The notes under the pieces were generated by a model. It was not told the origin of the DNA and ran no database searches. It worked only from the letters and a program-made list of their open reading frames with translations. A program made the translations under genes and the position numbers. From Succinimonas sp045124755 (GTDB taxonomy: Bacteria; Pseudomonadota; Gammaproteobacteria; Enterobacterales; Succinivibrionaceae), in NCBI RefSeq assembly GCF_045124755.1, contig NZ_JBGVMK010000082.1: a stretch of DNA of 64,000 bases; one strand, 5' to 3'. This document shows, piece by piece, positions 60,701 to 64,000 of this stretch (the stretch's first letter is position 1; each line of letters opens with the position of its first letter).

Positions 60701-63190
60701 ATGATTTTTATCTGGATGCGCAGAATCATATGGTTCTGCATACTGCTGGGCAGCCTGCTGACTGCCGCCGGCTGCTTTTATTACTATCACACGCAAAGCG
60801 CTCTTCCCGATGTTAATGAGCTCAGGGATGTTTCCTTTGAAACGCCTCTCCTCATCTATACAAAAGACAGGAAGCTTATCGGCGAATTCGGACAGCAGCG
60901 CAGAATGCCGCTTTCCATTCACCAGATTCCGGAAAGACTGAAGAATGCCTTTTTAGCAATAGAGGATGCGCGCTTTTATGACCACGTAGGAATCGACCCC
61001 ATTGGCATTGTACGCGCTGCCTATGCCGGTCTCTCTTCCGGAAAAAAGGTTCAGGGCGCCAGTACCATCACCCAGCAGGTAGCCAGAAACTTCTTCCTCT
61101 CCAATGAAAAAACCTTCTCCAGAAAAATCAAGGAGATCTTCCTGTCCTGGAAGATCGAGCAGACTCTGACCAAGGATGAAATACTGGAGCTTTATCTTAA
61201 CAAGATCGCTCTCGGACATCATTCCTACGGCGTAGCAGCCGCCGCTTATGTCTATTTCGGCAAGACCGTAGATGAGCTTACTCTGGGAGAAATGGCAATG
61301 ATAGCCGGACTCCCCAAGGCCCCTTCTAACCTTAACCCTATTTCCCATCCAGAAAACGCCAGAAAGAGAAGACATCTGGTGCTGAACAGAATGCTGCAGC
61401 TTAATATGATAACCCCGGAGGAATATCAGAACGCCGATAATGAACCCGTGTCCGCCTACTACCACAAGGCCAAGCTGGAAGCAAATGCTCCTTATGTGGC
61501 AGAGTCCATCAGACTGAAGATGGAGGCCACCTACGGCGAGGGCGTATACACCGAAGGCTACAAGGTTTATGCCTCCATAGACTCCGAAATGCAGCATGTG
61601 GCCAACCGGGCAGTATATGACGGCCTAAACGCCTATGATATGCGCCACGGCTACCGTAAGCCGGAAAACATCCTGCAATCTCAAAAAATTGACCTTAATG
61701 ATGAAGAATCACTGAAGACTGTTCTCAAAAACTATAAAACCTTTGAGTACATTACCCCGGCCATAGCCGTATCTGCTGACAGCAAAACAAGCTCAGTTAA
61801 TGTATATGTAAAGGACAAGGGAATCGGAACCATTTCCTTTGACCATATGAAATGGGCCAAAACCACCAGAAACGAAGTGCCCTCCGGGAATTTTCCGGCC
61901 AAAGTCGCCCAGTTTATAAAGCCGGGAGATCTGGTTTATGTAGAACATGTAAAGGACAATCAATATAAGCTGAGACAGATCCCCGCAGTGCAGGGCGCTC
62001 TCATCTCCCTTGACTCCCACACCGGGGCCATTAAGGCCATGGTGGGCGGCTACAGTTTTATGCAGAACACCTTTAACAGAGTGGAACAGGCAAAGCGCCA
62101 GGCCGGGTCAAACATCAAACCCTTCCTCTACTCCGCCGCGCTGGCTGACAGGTTTACTTTGGCTTCCCTGATGCTGGACGAAAGAATTTCCATCTGGAAT
62201 CCCTGGAGCAAAAACAGCTGGTCTCCCAAGAATTCGCCTAACGTATATGAGGGACTCATCCCCATCAGAGAGGCTTTGACAAAATCAAAGAATGTGGTTT
62301 CCGTCCGTCTTATCAGAGCTTTGGGGGTTAACAAATTCGTAACGCACTTTTCCAAGTTCGGCTTCACTGTCAAAAAGTACCAGAAGAACGACTCCATCGC
62401 TCTGGGCGCCTTTGAGGTTTCCCCCCTGGAGCTGGTAACCGGTTATGCCACCTTCTCCAACGGCGGCTATAAAATCGAACCTTACCTCATTGAGACGGTT
62501 ACTCTGGGAGATGCGGAACAGGTTATTTACAAAGCAAAACCTTATGATGCCTGCAACGATTGTCCTAATGCCGTGGTTAACTCCATTAAACCGGAGCTGG
62601 TACCCGAAGAATCCGAGCTTCTTGTTAAAGGACATCACGCAGAACAAATCATCACCCATGGCAATGCTTTCCTTATCGCCAGCACTCTTCACAGCGTTAT
62701 CTGGGGCGGATCCGGCCCCCGTGGCAGGTACAACGGCACCGGAACCCGGGCCCGAGTAATGAAGAGGGATGATATCGCCGGAAAGACAGGAACCACCAAC
62801 GAAAGCCGCGATGCCTGGTTTTCCGGGTTCAACGGCAATACCGTTACCACGGTATGGGTGGGTTTCGACAACTATGCAAAAAGCCTGGGACGGGGAGAAT
62901 CCGGCGGTAAATCCGCTCTTCCTATCTGGATTGAATTTATGAACTATGCTCTCAAGGGAACTCCGGAAACCCCGGTGGAGCCTGGCGAAGACATCGTTAC
63001 CAGCTCTGTGGCGGGTTATAAGGAATTCTTTATCAAGACTCCGCGCATTTCCGCAAACACCTATGTTACCGAAGAAGAGGACTTTAAGGTTGATAATGGC
63101 GGACGGAGCAGTTCCGGTTCATCATCATCTTCCTCTTCATCCTCTCAGGGAAGCTTCGGAGGTGACGGCGGTCTTGATGACATAATGTAG
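60701..63190 (+). CDS. mrcA: Penicillin-binding protein 1A (bifunctional peptidoglycan synthase)
   Basis: 829-residue class A PBP that polymerises glycan strands and crosslinks them in the periplasm. It has a membrane anchor at about 5-27, a GT51 transglycosylase domain with catalytic Glu88 in LAIEDARFYDHVG and GASTITQQVARNFFL, an OB-like insert domain, and a transpeptidase with Ser470 in GSNIKPFLYSA, SKNVVS near 527 and KTGTTNESRDAWF near 695. The C-terminus is an odd Ser/Gly tail (about 800-822). It is divergent from pilMNOPQ, as in E. coli and Pseudomonas. It has its own promoter and terminator. Confidence 0.96.
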   Translation: MIFIWMRRIIWFCILLGSLLTAAGCFYYYHTQSALPDVNELRDVSFETPLLIYTKDRKLIGEFGQQRRMPLSIHQIPERLKNAFLAIEDARFYDHVGIDPIGIVRAAYAGLSSGKKVQGASTITQQVARNFFLSNEKTFSRKIKEIFLSWKIEQTLTKDEILELYLNKIALGHHSYGVAAAAYVYFGKTVDELTLGEMAMIAGLPKAPSNLNPISHPENARKRRHLVLNRMLQLNMITPEEYQNADNEPVSAYYHKAKLEANAPYVAESIRLKMEATYGEGVYTEGYKVYASIDSEMQHVANRAVYDGLNAYDMRHGYRKPENILQSQKIDLNDEESLKTVLKNYKTFEYITPAIAVSADSKTSSVNVYVKDKGIGTISFDHMKWAKTTRNEVPSGNFPAKVAQFIKPGDLVYVEHVKDNQYKLRQIPAVQGALISLDSHTGAIKAMVGGYSFMQNTFNRVEQAKRQAGSNIKPFLYSAALADRFTLASLMLDERISIWNPWSKNSWSPKNSPNVYEGLIPIREALTKSKNVVSVRLIRALGVNKFVTHFSKFGFTVKKYQKNDSIALGAFEVSPLELVTGYATFSNGGYKIEPYLIETVTLGDAEQVIYKAKPYDACNDCPNAVVNSIKPELVPEESELLVKGHHAEQIITHGNAFLIASTLHSVIWGGSGPRGRYNGTGTRARVMKRDDIAGKTGTTNESRDAWFSGFNGNTVTTVWVGFDNYAKSLGRGESGGKSALPIWIEFMNYALKGTPETPVEPGEDIVTSSVAGYKEFFIKTPRISANTYVTEEEDFKVDNGGRSSSGSSSSSSSSSQGSFGGDGGLDDIM

Positions 63191-63253
63191 ATAACGCCTG
63201 AATGCAAGCCGGGTAACCTTGCTGATAACAACAGTGAAAACCCGGTTAAATTT

Positions 63254-63290
63254 AAAGGGCTGCGTCTTACGACACAGCCCTTTCCTTTTG
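63254..63290 (+). terminator. Terminator of mrcA
   Basis: AAAGGGCTG pairs perfectly with CAGCCCTTT, with a further GT/AC pairing near the loop, followed by CCTTTTG. The minus-strand side is followed by AAATTT, so it may also serve the convergent EAL-domain gene. Confidence 0.8.
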
Positions 63291-63345
63291 TCATCAGAGG
63301 CACCAGATTACGAACAACGCCGTCCCGTCCGTATTGCCTTAACCG

Positions 63346-64000
63346 CTAATTGCTCTCTCCGGAATTCTTTTTGTGTTCAATATAATCGGTCATAGCCTCA
63401 ACATTAAGCGGCTCCGCAAAATAAAAACCCTGAATATCGGCAATTCCTGACTGTCTAAGATAGTCAAGCTCTATACCGGTTTCCACCCCTTCGGCAATCA
63501 GCGAAAGCTTAAAGGTTTTTGCCAGACTGATGATGGCATCTACGATCTGCTGTTTTTCCTGAGATTTGGAAATGTTGCTGATAAAGCACTTATCAATTTT
63601 GATGCAGTCCAGGGGGAAGGTCTTAAGATTGGTGATGTTGATAAGTCCGGTGCCGAAATCATCAACGCTGATCTTTACTCCCATCTCGCGGAGATGGCCA
63701 AAGTCCTTAAGAATTCTGACGTCAGCATGGGACAGCACCGTCTCCCGAAGCTCCAGCTCCAAAAATTTCGGCGGATAGTTAAGCTCCTCAAGAAGGTTGA
63801 CAATTTTGGTCAGAAAATCCGGCTTTGAGATCTGACGTCTGGAAAGATTAACCGCCATCGGGTACATCTCGCCAAACTTTTCCTTCCAGGAAAGATTCTG
63901 TTCCAGCGCAGTTTTGAGCACCCAATCGCTGATGGTAACAATGACATCACTGTCCTCGGCTATGGGGATAAAATCATTAGGCATCAGCTTGCCAAAATCC
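63346..64000 (-). CDS. EAL-domain cyclic-di-GMP phosphodiesterase, 5' part cut by window edge
   Basis: 218 residues of the C-terminal end of a larger protein; the frame is open to the right edge. The EAL-domain landmarks present are FIPIAEDSDVI, MAVNLSRRQ, LELELRETVL (metal Glu), ISVDDFGTGLINI (metal Asp pair), DCIKIDKCFI (catalytic Lys) and LIAEGVETGIELD (Glu). The EAL tripeptide itself lies outside the window. All visible catalytic positions are kept, so hydrolysis of c-di-GMP to pGpG is likely. Sensor or GGDEF domains, if any, are out of view. It ends 156 bp from mrcA, convergent with it. Confidence 0.9.
   Translation of the reverse strand, partial: DFGKLMPNDFIPIAEDSDVIVTISDWVLKTALEQNLSWKEKFGEMYPMAVNLSRRQISKPDFLTKIVNLLEELNYPPKFLELELRETVLSHADVRILKDFGHLREMGVKISVDDFGTGLINITNLKTFPLDCIKIDKCFISNISKSQEKQQIVDAIISLAKTFKLSLIAEGVETGIELDYLRQSGIADIQGFYFAEPLNVEAMTDYIEHKKNSGESN

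Noticed and set aside
1..64000. tRNA, rRNA or CRISPR arrays
   Set aside because: No cloverleaf with a TTCGANTC arm, no rRNA sequence and no regularly spaced repeat with spacers was seen; the only tandem repeats are two-copy (23840, 24129).

Overview
The window reads as a chromosomal segment of a gammaproteobacterium, most likely an anaerobic gut or rumen member of the Aeromonadales (Succinivibrionaceae-like). The backbone blocks are typically gammaproteobacterial: nqrABCDEF, xseB-ispA-dxs, crp, mrcA divergent from pilMNOPQ, then aroK-aroB-damX-rpe-gph-trpS. Two protein families common in gut anaerobes also appear: a PD-(D/E)XK transposase-family protein and an AAA-ATPase-like protein. The family assignment is inference from gene content; no rRNA gene is present to confirm it.

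Layout. 1-0.5 kb: a cut-off PD-(D/E)XK gene. 0.5-0.87 kb: a hairpin-rich non-coding stretch and the nqr terminator. 0.87-6.8 kb: the complete six-gene Na+-translocating NADH:quinone reductase operon (minus strand). 7.25-10.4 kb: a short AAA-ATPase-like gene, ampG and yajQ. 10.5-13.7 kb: the isoprenoid operon xseB-ispA-dxs. 14.1-15.9 kb: a ketopantoate reductase and a DJ-1/YajL protein.

16.4-31.9 kb is an AT-rich surface-polysaccharide locus. It holds fdtA/fdtB (3-amino-3,6-dideoxyhexose synthesis), a compact acyl-modification operon (FkbH-like HAD protein, acyl carrier protein, MaoC hydratase, SDR reductase, GNAT acyltransferase), a decayed IS66 element with other relics, two GT2 glycosyltransferases, wzx, wzy and an initiating polyprenyl-phosphate sugar transferase. 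The likely logic is a Wzx/Wzy-dependent glycan containing an amino sugar with an unusual acyl group. This is the most interesting part of the window.

32.2-37.4 kb: thiI, slyD with an exceptionally long His/Cys metal-binding tail, yheS and rlmJ. 37.5-40.9 kb: a minor-pilin operon fimT-pilV-pilW-pilX-pilE that lacks pilY1. 41.2-44.8 kb: a PlsC-type acyltransferase, crp with a probable autoregulatory CRP site, and argD. 45.1-50.5 kb: an RND efflux permease and adaptor directly downstream of trpS. 50.5-55.5 kb: gph, rpe, damX, aroB and aroK, with dam missing from its usual place between damX and rpe. 55.6-60.6 kb: pilMNOPQ. 60.7-63.2 kb: mrcA (PBP1a) with a clear promoter and terminator. The right edge cuts an EAL-domain phosphodiesterase gene.

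No tRNA, rRNA or CRISPR array was seen. Coordinates and starts were worked out by reading; all family calls are by recognition of motifs, without database searches.
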